From an uncultured Clostridium sp. (GTDB lineage Bacteria > Bacillota > Clostridia > Clostridiales > Clostridiaceae), in the NCBI RefSeq assembly GCF_937920395.1, contig NZ_CALEVF010000218.1, positions 1-19,489 of the forward strand: a stretch of 19,489 nucleotides of DNA, given 5' to 3'. This document shows positions 1 through 8,737 of the stretch, piece after piece; position 1 is the first letter of the stretch, and every line of letters begins with the position of its first letter. Position numbers and translations under genes: made by a program. The notes under the pieces are model-generated. The model did not search any database, was not told the origin of the DNA, and saw only the letters and a list, made by a program, of their open reading frames with translations.

Positions 1-2
1 AG

Positions 3-725
3 GCAGAGGAAGATGTATCAGTTAGATTTATTACAACCAAAGAGGAATTAGGAAACCCAGACTTACTTATTATTCCTGGCACAAAAAATACTATAGATGA
101 TTTAATTACTATAAGGGATTCAGGACTTATGGATGTTATTAAAAAATATAGCATCAAAGGAACAATATTAGGTATCTGTGGAGGATATCAGATGATGGGA
201 AATAGTTTAAGTGATCCAAGTGGTGTAGAGGGAAGTCTTGATAAAGTAGAGGGAATGAAGCTTTTAGACATAGATACATTATTTGAAGAAGAGAAAATAA
301 CTACAAGAGTAAAGGCTCGTAGTATTAATATGAAAACTAGTAATGTTAAGACTTACGGTTATGAAATACATATGGGTAAATGTAGTTATGGTGAAAAAGC
401 GAAACCTCTATTTGAAATATATGATAGAAATGGTGACATCACTTCATCTTTTGATGGAGCAATTAACGAAGATGGAAATGTTATGGGCACTTATATTCAT
501 GGGGTTTTTGATGGAACAGAATTTAGAGAGTATATCATAAATGGCTTAAGGGTTAAAAAATCTATAAAACCTAAAAAATCTAGGACTTACGAAAGTTTAA
601 GGGAAAAAGAAATAGACAAGCTAGCAGATATAGTAAGAAAGAATATAGATATGAATATGATTTATAAGATTATAGGGATAAAAAGAAGAGACAAGACTTT
701 TAAGGCGGGGACAGTTAACAACTAA
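3..725 (+). CDS. cobQ: Cobyric acid synthase CobQ/CbiP, C-terminal part (5' end outside window)
   Basis: This is the glutamine amidotransferase half of cobyric acid synthase. The enzyme uses glutamine and ATP to amidate four carboxylates of adenosylcobyrinic acid diamide in B12 assembly. The frame is open from base 3, so the first visible ATG at 129 is internal. Downstream of the conserved [10 protein letters not shown] strand, the nucleophile-elbow motif [11 protein letters not shown] places the triad cysteine at bases 177-179. The motif [10 protein letters not shown] places a triad histidine near bases 498-500, a typical class I GATase layout. About 240 residues are visible; the missing N-terminal half would hold the dethiobiotin-synthetase-like ATP-binding domain. 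The next gene, cbiB, begins 37 nt later on the same strand, consistent with one operon. Identification is secure, but the full length cannot be judged. Confidence 0.95.
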   Translation, partial: AEEDVSVRFITTKEELGNPDLLIIPGTKNTIDDLITIRDSGLMDVIKKYSIKGTILGICGGYQMMGNSLSDPSGVEGSLDKVEGMKLLDIDTLFEEEKITTRVKARSINMKTSNVKTYGYEIHMGKCSYGEKAKPLFEIYDRNGDITSSFDGAINEDGNVMGTYIHGVFDGTEFREYIINGLRVKKSIKPKKSRTYESLREKEIDKLADIVRKNIDMNMIYKIIGIKRRDKTFKAGTVNN

Positions 726-762
726 TTTGTATTTAAGAAAAATAAGATAGTGAGGAATTATA

Positions 763-1731
763 ATGAAAATATTATTTCAAATGAATATTATGGATCTGAT
801 TTTTGCAATTTTATTGGATTTATTAATTGGAGATCCGTATTGGTTTAAACATCCGGTGACTTATATAGGCAAACTTATTAAGGCTTTAGATAAATTAGGC
901 AGAAAGTTATGTAAAACTCATAAGCAAATTAAAATATTTGGAGGAGTTATTGTAGTTATAGTAGCATTTTCTAGTTTTTTAGTACCGTTTGTAATTTTAA
1001 AAATGTCTATTAAGTTCTTTTGGGTATATAATATTCTTAATATCATTTTGATTTGGACAACAATAGCGACAAGATGTCTTCATACGGAGGGAATTAAGGT
1101 TTATGACTCTTTGGTTAAAAATGATATTGATGACGCAAGAGTTAAATTATCATACATTGTTGGGAGAGATACTAAAAACCTAAGTGTGGATGAAATAGTT
1201 AGAGCAGATGTGGAGACAATAGCTGAAAATACGGCAGATGGTGTTATTACCCCCATATTATATGCAATACTAGGGGGAGCTCCACTAGCAATGATGTATA
1301 AGGGTATAAATACTATGGATTCAATGCTTGGATATATGAATGAAAAATATAAGTATATAGGATTCTTTCCAGCCAAAACGGATGATGTATTTAATTATGT
1401 GCCTGCAAGAATAACTGGTTTTTTAATTTGCATTGCAGCTCCAATTGTTAGGGGAGATATTTTAGAGAGTATAAAAGTAATGATAAGGGATAGAAAAAAT
1501 CACAAAAGTCCCAATTGTGCTTACCCTGAAGGTGCAGTGGCAGGAGCTATGAGAGTTCAATTAGGTGGAACAAATATATATTTTGGAGAGAAAATGTATA
1601 AACCAACAATAGGGAATAAAATAAAAGATTTAGGTAGGGAACATATAATTGATACAATAAAATTAATGTATGGATCATTATTCTATATAACATTAATATG
1701 TGTGATATATGAGTTATGCCAATATATATAA
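763..1731 (+). CDS. cbiB: Adenosylcobinamide-phosphate synthase CbiB
   Basis: This is an integral membrane protein of 322 residues, the usual length for CbiB/CobD. The family joins aminopropanol phosphate (or its precursor) to adenosylcobyric acid, giving the cobinamide side chain. Recognisable family segments are the N-terminal hydrophobic LLDLLIGDP, then HPVTYIGKLI, the conserved VETIAENTADGVITPILYA around residues 150-168, FFPAKTDDVFNYVPAR, and the late CAYPEGAVAGAM. Several hydrophobic membrane segments are visible, for example residues about 60-100 and 300-320. GAGG about 8 nt upstream of the ATG supports the start. It sits directly after cobQ, whose product is its substrate, and before hemA. 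No cobD-type threonine-phosphate decarboxylase gene is visible here. Confidence is high. Confidence 0.95.
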   Translation: MKILFQMNIMDLIFAILLDLLIGDPYWFKHPVTYIGKLIKALDKLGRKLCKTHKQIKIFGGVIVVIVAFSSFLVPFVILKMSIKFFWVYNILNIILIWTTIATRCLHTEGIKVYDSLVKNDIDDARVKLSYIVGRDTKNLSVDEIVRADVETIAENTADGVITPILYAILGGAPLAMMYKGINTMDSMLGYMNEKYKYIGFFPAKTDDVFNYVPARITGFLICIAAPIVRGDILESIKVMIRDRKNHKSPNCAYPEGAVAGAMRVQLGGTNIYFGEKMYKPTIGNKIKDLGREHIIDTIKLMYGSLFYITLICVIYELCQYI

Positions 1732-1795
1732 ATAATAAATATAAAATGTGAGGCAAGAAACATTAGTAATAGTGAAGTATTTTGGAGATGATATT

Positions 1796-2980
1796 ATGAT
1801 ACAACTTATAGGCCTAAAACATGATGTTAAAATAGAAATTAGAGAAAAACTTTCAATTATACCCAAACGTCAAGAAAAGGCTCTTGCAGCGCTTGTTAAT
1901 ATTTGTGATGAGGCGGTTATTTTGAGCACCTGTAATCGGACAGAAATATATTTTAAGTCAAAAGATGAAGACATTGTTAAGAAAATTTTTCATGAGCTTA
2001 ATTGGGATGAGACTTTAATAAAGTGCGTATTTAATTATAAGGGAGAAAAAGCAATACAACATTTAATGGAGGTAGTTTGCGGATTTGATTCAATTTTACT
2101 TGGAGAAGATCAAATATTAGGTCAAGTTAGGGATGCTTATGAAGTTGCAAAAGACTCTGGCGCAACTAAAAAGGAATTTCAGAGATTTTTCGAAAATGCT
2201 ATTGCTTGTGGAAAAAAATTTAGAACTAAATCTAAAACAGGTGAAATACCAGTTTCTTCATCATCAATGGTGGTTAAAAAAGCAATTGATTTGGGATACA
2301 AAAAATTTATGATTTTAGGTTATGGTGCAGTTGGACAATTAACTACAAAATATATATTAGAAGGGGAAATTGATTCACTATACATTGTGGTTAGAGATGC
2401 TCAAAAAGTTGATATAGATGACAAACGAGTGAAAATAATATCTTTTAATGATATACAAGACAATTACGAAAAGGTAGATTGCGTTATATCGTGTACCACA
2501 GCTCCTCATACTGTAGTTCGCTTAAATGAATTACCTAATAAGCATTTATTATTATTTGATTTGGCTGTCCCAAGAGATATTGAGGAAATAGTAAGTGAAA
2601 ATTCTTTATATGAAGTTTATGATATAGATAAAATCAGGGATATTCATGATGCGAATTTTAAAATTCGTAAGGATTCTATGAAAAACAATAGGTATATTGT
2701 TGATAAAGCTATAGAGGAATTTATAGAATGGAAAACTATAGAAGAATTATCACCGTTTATTAAAATGATAAAACATAATGGCGAAGATATATATAAGGAG
2801 AGGCTTGCAACTTTTAAACATAAGAAAGAGACGAAAGATAATGATAAATTAGCAGAAATTTTATTAAAGAGCACTTCAAACGCCTTTGTAAACAAAGCTA
2901 TACAGGTTTTAAAGGAGGAGCATTTGAAGGGGAGGTCTAAGCAATGCGAGGACATAATAAGCAGGATTTTTCAGCAATAA
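1796..2980 (+). CDS. hemA: Glutamyl-tRNA reductase
   Basis: This NADPH-dependent enzyme reduces glutamyl-tRNA to glutamate-1-semialdehyde, the first committed step of the C5 pathway. I chose ATG 1796 (394 residues) rather than the upstream in-frame GTG at 1748. GGAG lies about 8 nt before 1796, and the family N-terminus normally begins at MIQLIGLKHD. The nucleophilic cysteine is C46 in STCNRTEIY. H89 and the GFDSILLGEDQILGQVR segment (97-112) form the rest of the catalytic domain. The NADP-binding loop GYGAVG is at 175-180. The C-terminal dimerisation helix region is present but short, giving a protein slightly smaller than the roughly 420-residue enterobacterial form. The 3' end overlaps the next gene by 37 nt, suggesting translational coupling. 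The product is passed to HemL, encoded at the end of the same operon. Confidence 0.96.
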   Translation: MIQLIGLKHDVKIEIREKLSIIPKRQEKALAALVNICDEAVILSTCNRTEIYFKSKDEDIVKKIFHELNWDETLIKCVFNYKGEKAIQHLMEVVCGFDSILLGEDQILGQVRDAYEVAKDSGATKKEFQRFFENAIACGKKFRTKSKTGEIPVSSSSMVVKKAIDLGYKKFMILGYGAVGQLTTKYILEGEIDSLYIVVRDAQKVDIDDKRVKIISFNDIQDNYEKVDCVISCTTAPHTVVRLNELPNKHLLLFDLAVPRDIEEIVSENSLYEVYDIDKIRDIHDANFKIRKDSMKNNRYIVDKAIEEFIEWKTIEELSPFIKMIKHNGEDIYKERLATFKHKKETKDNDKLAEILLKSTSNAFVNKAIQVLKEEHLKGRSKQCEDIISRIFQQ

Positions 2981-3645
2981 ATTATACCATGATTTCACTC
3001 TTATCTAGTAAGGTTAAGATACTTATTGTAGGTGGTGGAGAGGCTGCTTTTATAAAATGTAGAACTTTTTCAAAGGAAGGGTGTTATGTTACTGTAGTTT
3101 CAAAAGAGTTTAATAAACAGTTTTCTAAGCTACAAGATATTTATAACGTAAAATTGATAAAAGATGAATGTAAAAAAGATTATATAAAGAATTATATTGA
3201 TATTAATCATATAGTAATTATTGCAACAAACAGTAATATTATAAATGAATCTATTAAAAATTATTGTGATGAAAAAAATAAATTATATTTAAATTGTGAA
3301 GATTTCACTCAAGGGTTAGTAGTTAAACCAGTTCAAGGGGATACAAGTAATATGAAATTTGCATTACATACTAAAGGTGGCAGCCCTAAAACATCACTTT
3401 TTATGTCAAAAATTATAAAAGATAAAATTGAGGAATATTCGAATTTTATAGATTATACTTGTAGTATTAGAAATATAGTTAAGAGAAGACTCCAAAAAAA
3501 AGAAATAATGAATTTTGTATGTAGTGAGGATTTCTATTTTTTTTATACTAAGGATGTCCAGAATATTATAATAGAAATGTTTTATGGAATTGAACCCGAA
3601 AAAACTTTAACGACATTTCAGAAGGAAAGTCTCCCAATTCTGTAA
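2944..3645 (+). CDS. Precorrin-2 dehydrogenase (SirC/Met8/CysG-N type)
   Basis: This 233-residue protein resembles the NAD-dependent dehydrogenase domain of CysG/SirC, which oxidises precorrin-2 to sirohydrochlorin for siroheme or anaerobic B12 synthesis. The dinucleotide-binding loop LIVGGGEAAFIKC is at about residues 27-39. A second conserved block, HTKGGSPKTSLFMSKIIKD, spans about 142-160. The start is ATG 2944, with GGGGAGG at 2929-2935, inside the last 37 nt of hemA. The N-terminus is about 20 residues longer than minimal SirC. One oddity is that the usual acidic ATDD-type motif reads ATNSNIIN (94-101). This lacks the aspartate reported to matter in yeast Met8p and Salmonella CysG, although Bacillus SirC is said to tolerate its loss. 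No separate ferrochelatase domain is visible, so chelation would need another protein. Confidence 0.85.
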   Translation: MRGHNKQDFSAINYTMISLLSSKVKILIVGGGEAAFIKCRTFSKEGCYVTVVSKEFNKQFSKLQDIYNVKLIKDECKKDYIKNYIDINHIVIIATNSNIINESIKNYCDEKNKLYLNCEDFTQGLVVKPVQGDTSNMKFALHTKGGSPKTSLFMSKIIKDKIEEYSNFIDYTCSIRNIVKRRLQKKEIMNFVCSEDFYFFYTKDVQNIIIEMFYGIEPEKTLTTFQKESLPIL

Positions 3646-3790
3646 GTGGAAGATAATTACTATAGCAGAAATAAAACTTCAGTGGGGGTATAAATCTACT
3701 TCTGAAGTCGTTAATAGCAGCTCCGCAGGAGATGATTGAATTGATGGTTAAGTTAGCGAGTAAGGGTGAGGATTTGAGGAGGGAAAGGCT
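3646..3790 (+). other. 145-nt gap with weak hairpins and a possible coupled micro-ORF ahead of hemC
   Basis: This is the largest spacing inside the operon. It contains a 7-bp inverted repeat (ACTTCAG 3676-3682 with CTGAAGT 3702-3708). It also has a small CTCC/GGAG hairpin at 3721-3731. An open frame without stops runs from about 3679 to a TGA at 3792-3794. Possible starts in this frame are ATG 3732, TTG 3741 and ATG 3744; AGGAG at 3727-3731 is best spaced for TTG 3741. Its stop overlaps the hemC TTG start as TTGA. The encoded C-terminal peptide would read [14 protein letters not shown]. No family is recognised, and it may be a non-coding leader. Confidence 0.3.
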
Positions 3791-4666
3791 TTGAAAATTA
3801 ATATAGGAACTAGAAGAAGTGAACTTGCACAAGTACAGGCAAATTCGATTATGGCTATGATTAAAGAAAAGTTTGATATTGATTCAAAGAAGGTACTTAT
3901 TGAAACAAAGGGAGACAGAATTTTAAATGTTACTTTGGATAAAATAGGTGGTAAGGGACTTTTTGTAAAGGAAATAGAGTTTGAAATGCTAGAGCAAAAA
4001 GTTGATATGGCTGTACATAGCATGAAAGATGTTCCTTATGATGTGCCAAAAGAGTTCGAAATAGTGGCAATCCCAGTAAGGGAAGATGTTAGAGATGCAT
4101 TTGTTGGCTTTAACAACATTAGTTTCTATGAATTACGTGAGGGCGCAAGAATAGGTACTAGTAGTATAAGGCGGAGTGCGCAGCTTAAAATACTAAGACC
4201 AGATGTGAAAATTGTGCCTATTAGGGGTAATGTACAGACTAGAATAGCAAAAATTAAAAACGAAAATTTAGATGGAATAATACTCGCAGCGGCAGGTCTA
4301 AAAAGGCTAGGCATGGAAAATATAATTACTAATTATTTTGGCATAGATGAAATAGTACCAGCAATAGCTCAAGGAGCCCTCGGTATAGAAATGGTTAAAA
4401 ACCATCCGCAAATAGCTATGATTAAAAAATTAGATTTTTATGATGCTAGAATATGTGTAGATGCTGAGAGAAGTTTTATGGCGACACTTAATGGAGATTG
4501 TCACGATTGTATAGGAGCATACGCTTATCTTGATAATGAACTTATGTTTATGACTGGAGTATACAGAGTAAATGGAAAAATAGTTAAAAAACAATTATCA
4601 GGAGATAAAAATGATTATATAAAACTAGGAGAAACTTTAGCAAAAAAAATACTTGGAAACAATTAG
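3791..4666 (+). CDS. hemC: Hydroxymethylbilane synthase (porphobilinogen deaminase)
   Basis: This enzyme polymerises four porphobilinogen units into hydroxymethylbilane on a covalently bound dipyrromethane cofactor. It has 291 residues, slightly short of the typical 300-315. Motifs are GTRRSELA at 6-13, HSMKDVP with the catalytic aspartate D80, [12 protein letters not shown] at 121-132, and IRGNVQTR at 144-151. The C-terminal cofactor loop [13 protein letters not shown] places the cofactor cysteine at C237. This loop usually reads LxGGCxxPIG, so the second cysteine C240 replacing proline is unusual. The start is TTG 3791 with GAGGAGG at 3776-3782, 8 nt upstream. The N-terminus MKINIGTR matches the family exactly. 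It follows the precorrin-2 dehydrogenase gene after a 145-nt gap and precedes cobA-hemD by 29 nt. Confidence 0.96.
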   Translation: MKINIGTRRSELAQVQANSIMAMIKEKFDIDSKKVLIETKGDRILNVTLDKIGGKGLFVKEIEFEMLEQKVDMAVHSMKDVPYDVPKEFEIVAIPVREDVRDAFVGFNNISFYELREGARIGTSSIRRSAQLKILRPDVKIVPIRGNVQTRIAKIKNENLDGIILAAAGLKRLGMENIITNYFGIDEIVPAIAQGALGIEMVKNHPQIAMIKKLDFYDARICVDAERSFMATLNGDCHDCIGAYAYLDNELMFMTGVYRVNGKIVKKQLSGDKNDYIKLGETLAKKILGNN

Positions 4667-4695
4667 GAATGTAAAAAAATAAGGAGTGGATTCGA

Positions 4696-6153
4696 ATGGG
4701 AAAGGTTTATTTAATGGGAGTTGGACCAGGAGACGAAGAACTTATAACACTTAAAGCAATAAGAGTACTTTCAAAATGTACAGCAGTTATGTATGATAGA
4801 CTTGCAAGTACTAGTGTACTTAAATACCTAAAATCAGATTGTAGGATATATTATTGTGGAAAAGAGCCAGGATGTCATTATAAGACTCAAGAAGAAATAA
4901 ATGATATGTTAATAACTCTAGCTAAAGAAGGTAATACTGTTGGAAGAATTAAGGGTGGAGATCCATTTGTATTTGGACGTGGTGGCGAGGAAGCTTTAGC
5001 TCTTATAGAAGAAAACATCGAATTTGAAGTTATACCGGGAATAACTTCACCAATTGCAGTATTAAACTATGCTGGAATACCTATAACTCATAGAGGAATA
5101 GCTCAAAGTTTTCATGTATTCACTGCAATGAGCGCAGAAAAATTAGATATCGATTGGAAGGCAGTTGCAAGCCTTGGTGGAACTTTAGTATTTATGATGG
5201 GATTTAAAAATATAGAAAAAATTGCGCAAAGTCTTATATTCAATGGATTAAGTAGGAGTACACCTTGCGCCGTAATAATGAGAGGGACTACATCTAAGCA
5301 AAAGAAGGTAGTAGGGACCTTAATAGATATTTTAGGTAAGGTAACAGAGGCAGAAATATCTTCTCCTTGTATAATTGTGATTGGAGAAGTAGTTAAATTT
5401 AATGATAAGTTTAATTGGTATGAAAAGAAACCATTATTTGGGAAGAATATCTGTATAACTAGATCAAAAGCCCAAGCAAAAGAATTAAGAGAAGAATTAA
5501 TAGATTTAGGAGCAGAGGTACTTGAGATAAATTCTATTGAATTTAAAGATACTTCGAGTAACTTAGAAACATGTAAGGGAAGACTTACGGGTTATGATTT
5601 CATAACATTAACAAGTGTCAATGGAGTTAATTACTTTTTTGATTACTTAAGAGATATTAAATTTGATGTTAGAAAGCTTAAAGCTAAAATTGCAGCAATA
5701 GGACCAGCTACTGCAAAGGCCATTGAGAGCAGAGGTTTAATGCCAGATATTGTGGCAGATGATTTTGTTGCCGAGAGTTTGTTTGATAAAATGAGGGGTT
5801 ATGTCAAAGAATACGACAAGGTGTTAGTACCTAGGTCAAAAGATGCAAGACCTTATTTGGTTGAAGCATTAAGAAATGTGGGATGCATCGTTGAGGAAAT
5901 TTTCACTTATGAAACGGTTTGTGGCAAATTAAGATCTGATAATGAAATTAAGGATGTAGATGTAATAGTATTTACTTCGCCATCAACTGTGAAAAATATG
6001 ATTAAGATGGTAGGTATTGAAACTGTACAATCTAAAAAAGCACTTGCTATAGGACCTATAACTGAAAAAGCATTATTGGACGTAGGTATAAAAGCCACTG
6101 TATGTGATGTTTTTAACATGGACGGTGTTATAAGTAAACTTTTATTAATGTAA
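4696..6153 (+). CDS. cobA-hemD: Uroporphyrinogen-III C-methyltransferase / uroporphyrinogen-III synthase fusion
   Basis: This is a two-domain protein of 485 residues. Residues about 1-245 are the SAM-dependent methyltransferase (SUMT/CobA), which methylates uroporphyrinogen III at C2 and C7 to give precorrin-2. Motifs are VYLMGVGPGD near the N-terminus, YDRLAS, the SAM loop GRIKGGDPFVFGRGGEEA, VIPGITSP and GIPITHRG. Residues about 250-485 are HemD, which cyclises hydroxymethylbilane to uroporphyrinogen III. It starts at KNICITRSKAQA and includes DFITLTSVNGV, IAAIGPATAKAI and VIVFTSPSTV. CobA-HemD fusions are known in clostridia. The fusion places the branch-point synthase and the methyltransferase that commits it to corrinoid/siroheme on one chain. 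AAGGAG lies 9 nt before the ATG. Confidence is high. Confidence 0.96.
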   Translation: MGKVYLMGVGPGDEELITLKAIRVLSKCTAVMYDRLASTSVLKYLKSDCRIYYCGKEPGCHYKTQEEINDMLITLAKEGNTVGRIKGGDPFVFGRGGEEALALIEENIEFEVIPGITSPIAVLNYAGIPITHRGIAQSFHVFTAMSAEKLDIDWKAVASLGGTLVFMMGFKNIEKIAQSLIFNGLSRSTPCAVIMRGTTSKQKKVVGTLIDILGKVTEAEISSPCIIVIGEVVKFNDKFNWYEKKPLFGKNICITRSKAQAKELREELIDLGAEVLEINSIEFKDTSSNLETCKGRLTGYDFITLTSVNGVNYFFDYLRDIKFDVRKLKAKIAAIGPATAKAIESRGLMPDIVADDFVAESLFDKMRGYVKEYDKVLVPRSKDARPYLVEALRNVGCIVEEIFTYETVCGKLRSDNEIKDVDVIVFTSPSTVKNMIKMVGIETVQSKKALAIGPITEKALLDVGIKATVCDVFNMDGVISKLLLM

Positions 6154-6160
6154 TGAAGAT

Positions 6161-6192
6161 TTGACAGCATAAAATGTGGATAACATTAAAAT
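6161..6192 (+). promoter_or_regulatory. Possible weak internal promoter before hemB
   Basis: A perfect -35 hexamer TTGACA lies at 6161-6166, in the 63-nt gap between cobA-hemD and hemB. The best -10-like hexamer is TAAAAT at 6187-6192. That gives 20 bp spacing, longer than optimal. It could provide some separate expression of hemB-hemL, or be chance in AT-rich sequence. Confidence 0.25.
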
Positions 6193-6216
6193 ATATTTAA
6201 CTAGGGGTGGATAACT

Positions 6217-7182
6217 ATGTTCAAAAGAAATAGAAGGTTAAGAGAAACAAAATATATAAGGGACTTAGTACGTGAAACAGTATTAACTCCATCAGATTTT
6301 ATATTTCCTATATTTGTAGTAGAAGGTAAAAACATTAAAGAAGAGATATCTTCAATGCCAGGAAATTATCATTTTTCACTTGATAGAGTTCATGAGATTA
6401 TCGAAGATGTTGAAGAGGCTGGAGTACGAGGAGTAATTTTATTTGGATTACCAGATCATAAAGATGAAGTAGGATGCGGCGCTTATGATAAAAATGGCAT
6501 AATTCAAAGAGCGGTTAAAGAGATACGTGCAATATCAAAAGATTTAGTTATAATAACTGATGTATGTATGTGTGAATATACAAGCCATGGACATTGTGGA
6601 ATACTCGACGGCAGAAAGGTTGATAATGATAAGAGTTTAAAATATATAGCAGAAATAGCATTATCTCATGCACGAGCTGGTGCTGATATGGTAGCACCAT
6701 CTGATATGATGGATGGACATGTTGCGGCAATAAGAGAACTCTTAGATAATAATGGATATAAAGATGTATTAATAATGGCTTATAGTGCAAAATATTCTTC
6801 AGCATTTTATGGCCCATTTAGAGAAGCTGCTAATTCCTCGCCTCAATTTGGAGATAGAAAAACCTATCAAATGGATCCAGCAAATATAAGAGAAGCTATG
6901 AGAGAAATAGATGCTGACATTTGCGAGGGCGCAGATATCATAATGGTTAAACCAGCATTATCATATTTAGATGTAGTGAGATGGGCTAGGGATAGACATG
7001 ATGTTCCAGTAGCAGCTTATAGTGTTAGTGGTGAATTTGCCATGGTAAAAGCTGCTGCAAAGATGGGATTTATTGATGAGAAAGCTATAGCTATGGAAAT
7101 GCATTTATCTATGAAAAGAGCAGGAGCAGATATGATAATTACTTATTATGCAATTGATTTATGTAGGTGGCTTAAAGAGTAG
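6217..7182 (+). CDS. hemB: Porphobilinogen synthase (delta-aminolevulinic acid dehydratase)
   Basis: This enzyme condenses two 5-aminolevulinate molecules into porphobilinogen. It has 321 residues, the normal family length. The zinc-site cysteines are visible as C117, C119 and C127 in DVCMCEYTSHGHCGIL, so this is the cysteine-rich, zinc-dependent type. The two active-site lysines are K192 in AYSAKYSSAFYGPFREAA and K245 (Schiff base) in IIMVKPALSYLD. The arginine/aspartate segment DRKTYQMDPAN is also standard. GGGGTGG precedes the ATG at good spacing. It lies between cobA-hemD and hemL in the operon and feeds HemC. Confidence 0.97.
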   Translation: MFKRNRRLRETKYIRDLVRETVLTPSDFIFPIFVVEGKNIKEEISSMPGNYHFSLDRVHEIIEDVEEAGVRGVILFGLPDHKDEVGCGAYDKNGIIQRAVKEIRAISKDLVIITDVCMCEYTSHGHCGILDGRKVDNDKSLKYIAEIALSHARAGADMVAPSDMMDGHVAAIRELLDNNGYKDVLIMAYSAKYSSAFYGPFREAANSSPQFGDRKTYQMDPANIREAMREIDADICEGADIIMVKPALSYLDVVRWARDRHDVPVAAYSVSGEFAMVKAAAKMGFIDEKAIAMEMHLSMKRAGADMIITYYAIDLCRWLKE

Positions 7183-7234
7183 TTGTGAACTTATAGTTTA
7201 CTAAAGTCAAATATTTAGAAAAGAGGATATTACT

Positions 7235-8509
7235 ATGAGAAATTTAGATATATTTAATGAATCAAAAAAGTATATGCCTGGTGGCGTTAACAGTCCGGTG
7301 AGAGCATATAAAGATGTAGCAGTAACCCCTCCTGTTATTAAAAAAGGTAAGGGTGCCTATATTTATGATGAAGATGGAAATAAATATATAGATTTTGTAT
7401 GTGCGTGGGGTCCTATGATACTTGGACATTGTGATGAGGATGTAGTAAAAGCTATACAAAACACTGCAGCAGAGGCGATTGCCTTTGGCGCGCCTACAGA
7501 GATAGAATTAAAACTTGCAAAACACATTTGCTCAACTGTAGACAGTGTTGATATGATTAGAATGGTTAATTCGGGTACAGAAGCTACTATGAGTGCAGTA
7601 AAACTTGCACGTGGGTATACAGGAAGAAATAAAATGATTAAATTTGCAGGATGTTATCACGGACATGCTGGCGGATTTTTAGTTGAGGCTGGTTCTGGAG
7701 TACTTACTGAGGGAATACCAGGTTCTGCGGGCGTTCCTAAAGAAAGTATAGTAAACACATTAATAGCAAACTATAATGATATAGAAAGTGTAAAAGTTTT
7801 GTTTGAAAAATATAGTGATGATATCGCCTGCGTAATTATTGAACCAGTAGCAGGTAATATGGGCGTTATTCCAGCAGATAAAGAGTTTTTACTAGAACTA
7901 CGAGAAATATGTGATAAATACAAGAGTCTACTTATTTTTGACGAAGTAATGAGTGGATTTAGAGTTGCATACAAAGGTGCTCAAAGTATATATGGAATAC
8001 ATCCTGATTTAATAACTTATGCAAAAATCATGGGAGGTGGACTTCCTTGTGGTGCATATGGTGGTAAGAAAGAAATAATGGAGATGTTATCACCTATGGG
8101 ACCAGTTTATCAAGCTGGTACAATGTCTGGAAATCCAGTTGTAATGGCAGCAGGTTATGCAAGCTTAACAAAGCTTTATAACAACCCGGGTGTATACTCG
8201 GTTATGGAAAAACTTTCAGAAAAACTTCAAAATGGATTGCTTGAAATCGCAAAAGAAAAAGGTATACCTATGGTAGTCAATAGATGTGGTTCAATGCTTA
8301 CAGCTTTCTTTACAAAGAAGAGTGAAGTGAAAAATTTTGAGGATGCTAAATCTTGTGATGCAAAATTATTTGCAAGATATTTTCAGCACATGATAAAAAG
8401 TGGAATAAACATTGCACCTTCCCAATTTGAAGCAATATTCTTAAACACTAAACATACGCAGAAGGATATTGAAGCATTCTTAGAGGCATTTAAGAGTTTT
8501 GAATTATAA
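7235..8509 (+). CDS. hemL: Glutamate-1-semialdehyde 2,1-aminomutase
   Basis: This PLP-dependent class III aminotransferase-fold enzyme converts glutamate-1-semialdehyde, made by HemA, to 5-aminolevulinate. It has 424 residues, standard for the family. Motifs include the N-terminal [10 protein letters not shown] (15-24), [16 protein letters not shown] (111-126) and [11 protein letters not shown] (137-147). The cofactor aspartate is D236 in [12 protein letters not shown]. The PLP lysine is K264 in [16 protein letters not shown]. The late [13 protein letters not shown] block is also present. AGAGG sits upstream of the ATG. It is the last gene of the operon and is followed 11 nt later by a strong terminator. 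Having hemA and hemL at opposite ends of the cluster is common in clostridia. Confidence 0.97.
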   Translation: MRNLDIFNESKKYMPGGVNSPVRAYKDVAVTPPVIKKGKGAYIYDEDGNKYIDFVCAWGPMILGHCDEDVVKAIQNTAAEAIAFGAPTEIELKLAKHICSTVDSVDMIRMVNSGTEATMSAVKLARGYTGRNKMIKFAGCYHGHAGGFLVEAGSGVLTEGIPGSAGVPKESIVNTLIANYNDIESVKVLFEKYSDDIACVIIEPVAGNMGVIPADKEFLLELREICDKYKSLLIFDEVMSGFRVAYKGAQSIYGIHPDLITYAKIMGGGLPCGAYGGKKEIMEMLSPMGPVYQAGTMSGNPVVMAAGYASLTKLYNNPGVYSVMEKLSEKLQNGLLEIAKEKGIPMVVNRCGSMLTAFFTKKSEVKNFEDAKSCDAKLFARYFQHMIKSGINIAPSQFEAIFLNTKHTQKDIEAFLEAFKSFEL

Positions 8510-8520
8510 GAAATTAATAA

Positions 8521-8567
8521 AAAAAGTGCTCAAGTGATTTGAAATTAATCACTTGAGCACTTTTTTT
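8521..8567 (+). terminator. Intrinsic terminator of the tetrapyrrole operon
   Basis: A perfect 19-bp stem is formed by 8521-8539 and 8547-8565, with the 7-nt loop TGAAATT and a run of seven T at 8561-8567. The A-run on the left arm means it could also terminate leftward transcription. It starts 11 nt after the hemL stop and closes the operon. Confidence 0.93.
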
Positions 8568-8737
8568 AATAAATATAGGTCATTAACGATTATGTAAATT
8601 ATGTAAAAAAAAGAAAAAGTAGTATTATATAAATATATGTATAGTGAGTTGAATACTTTATAAAGAGAAAATAAATTGTGTTATAAAAAAATAACCATAC
8701 ATATCATATGGAAAATTATTGTGAAAGGAGTGTTTTT

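Noticed and set aside
1..760. Cobalamin riboswitch inside the tetrapyrrole operon
   Set aside because: The operon is entered in mid-gene and I see no B12-box sequence within the window. If one exists it would be upstream of the left edge.
1746..1798. Upstream GTG start of hemA at 1748
   Set aside because: The 16 extra residues do not match the family, and GGAG is placed for ATG 1796.
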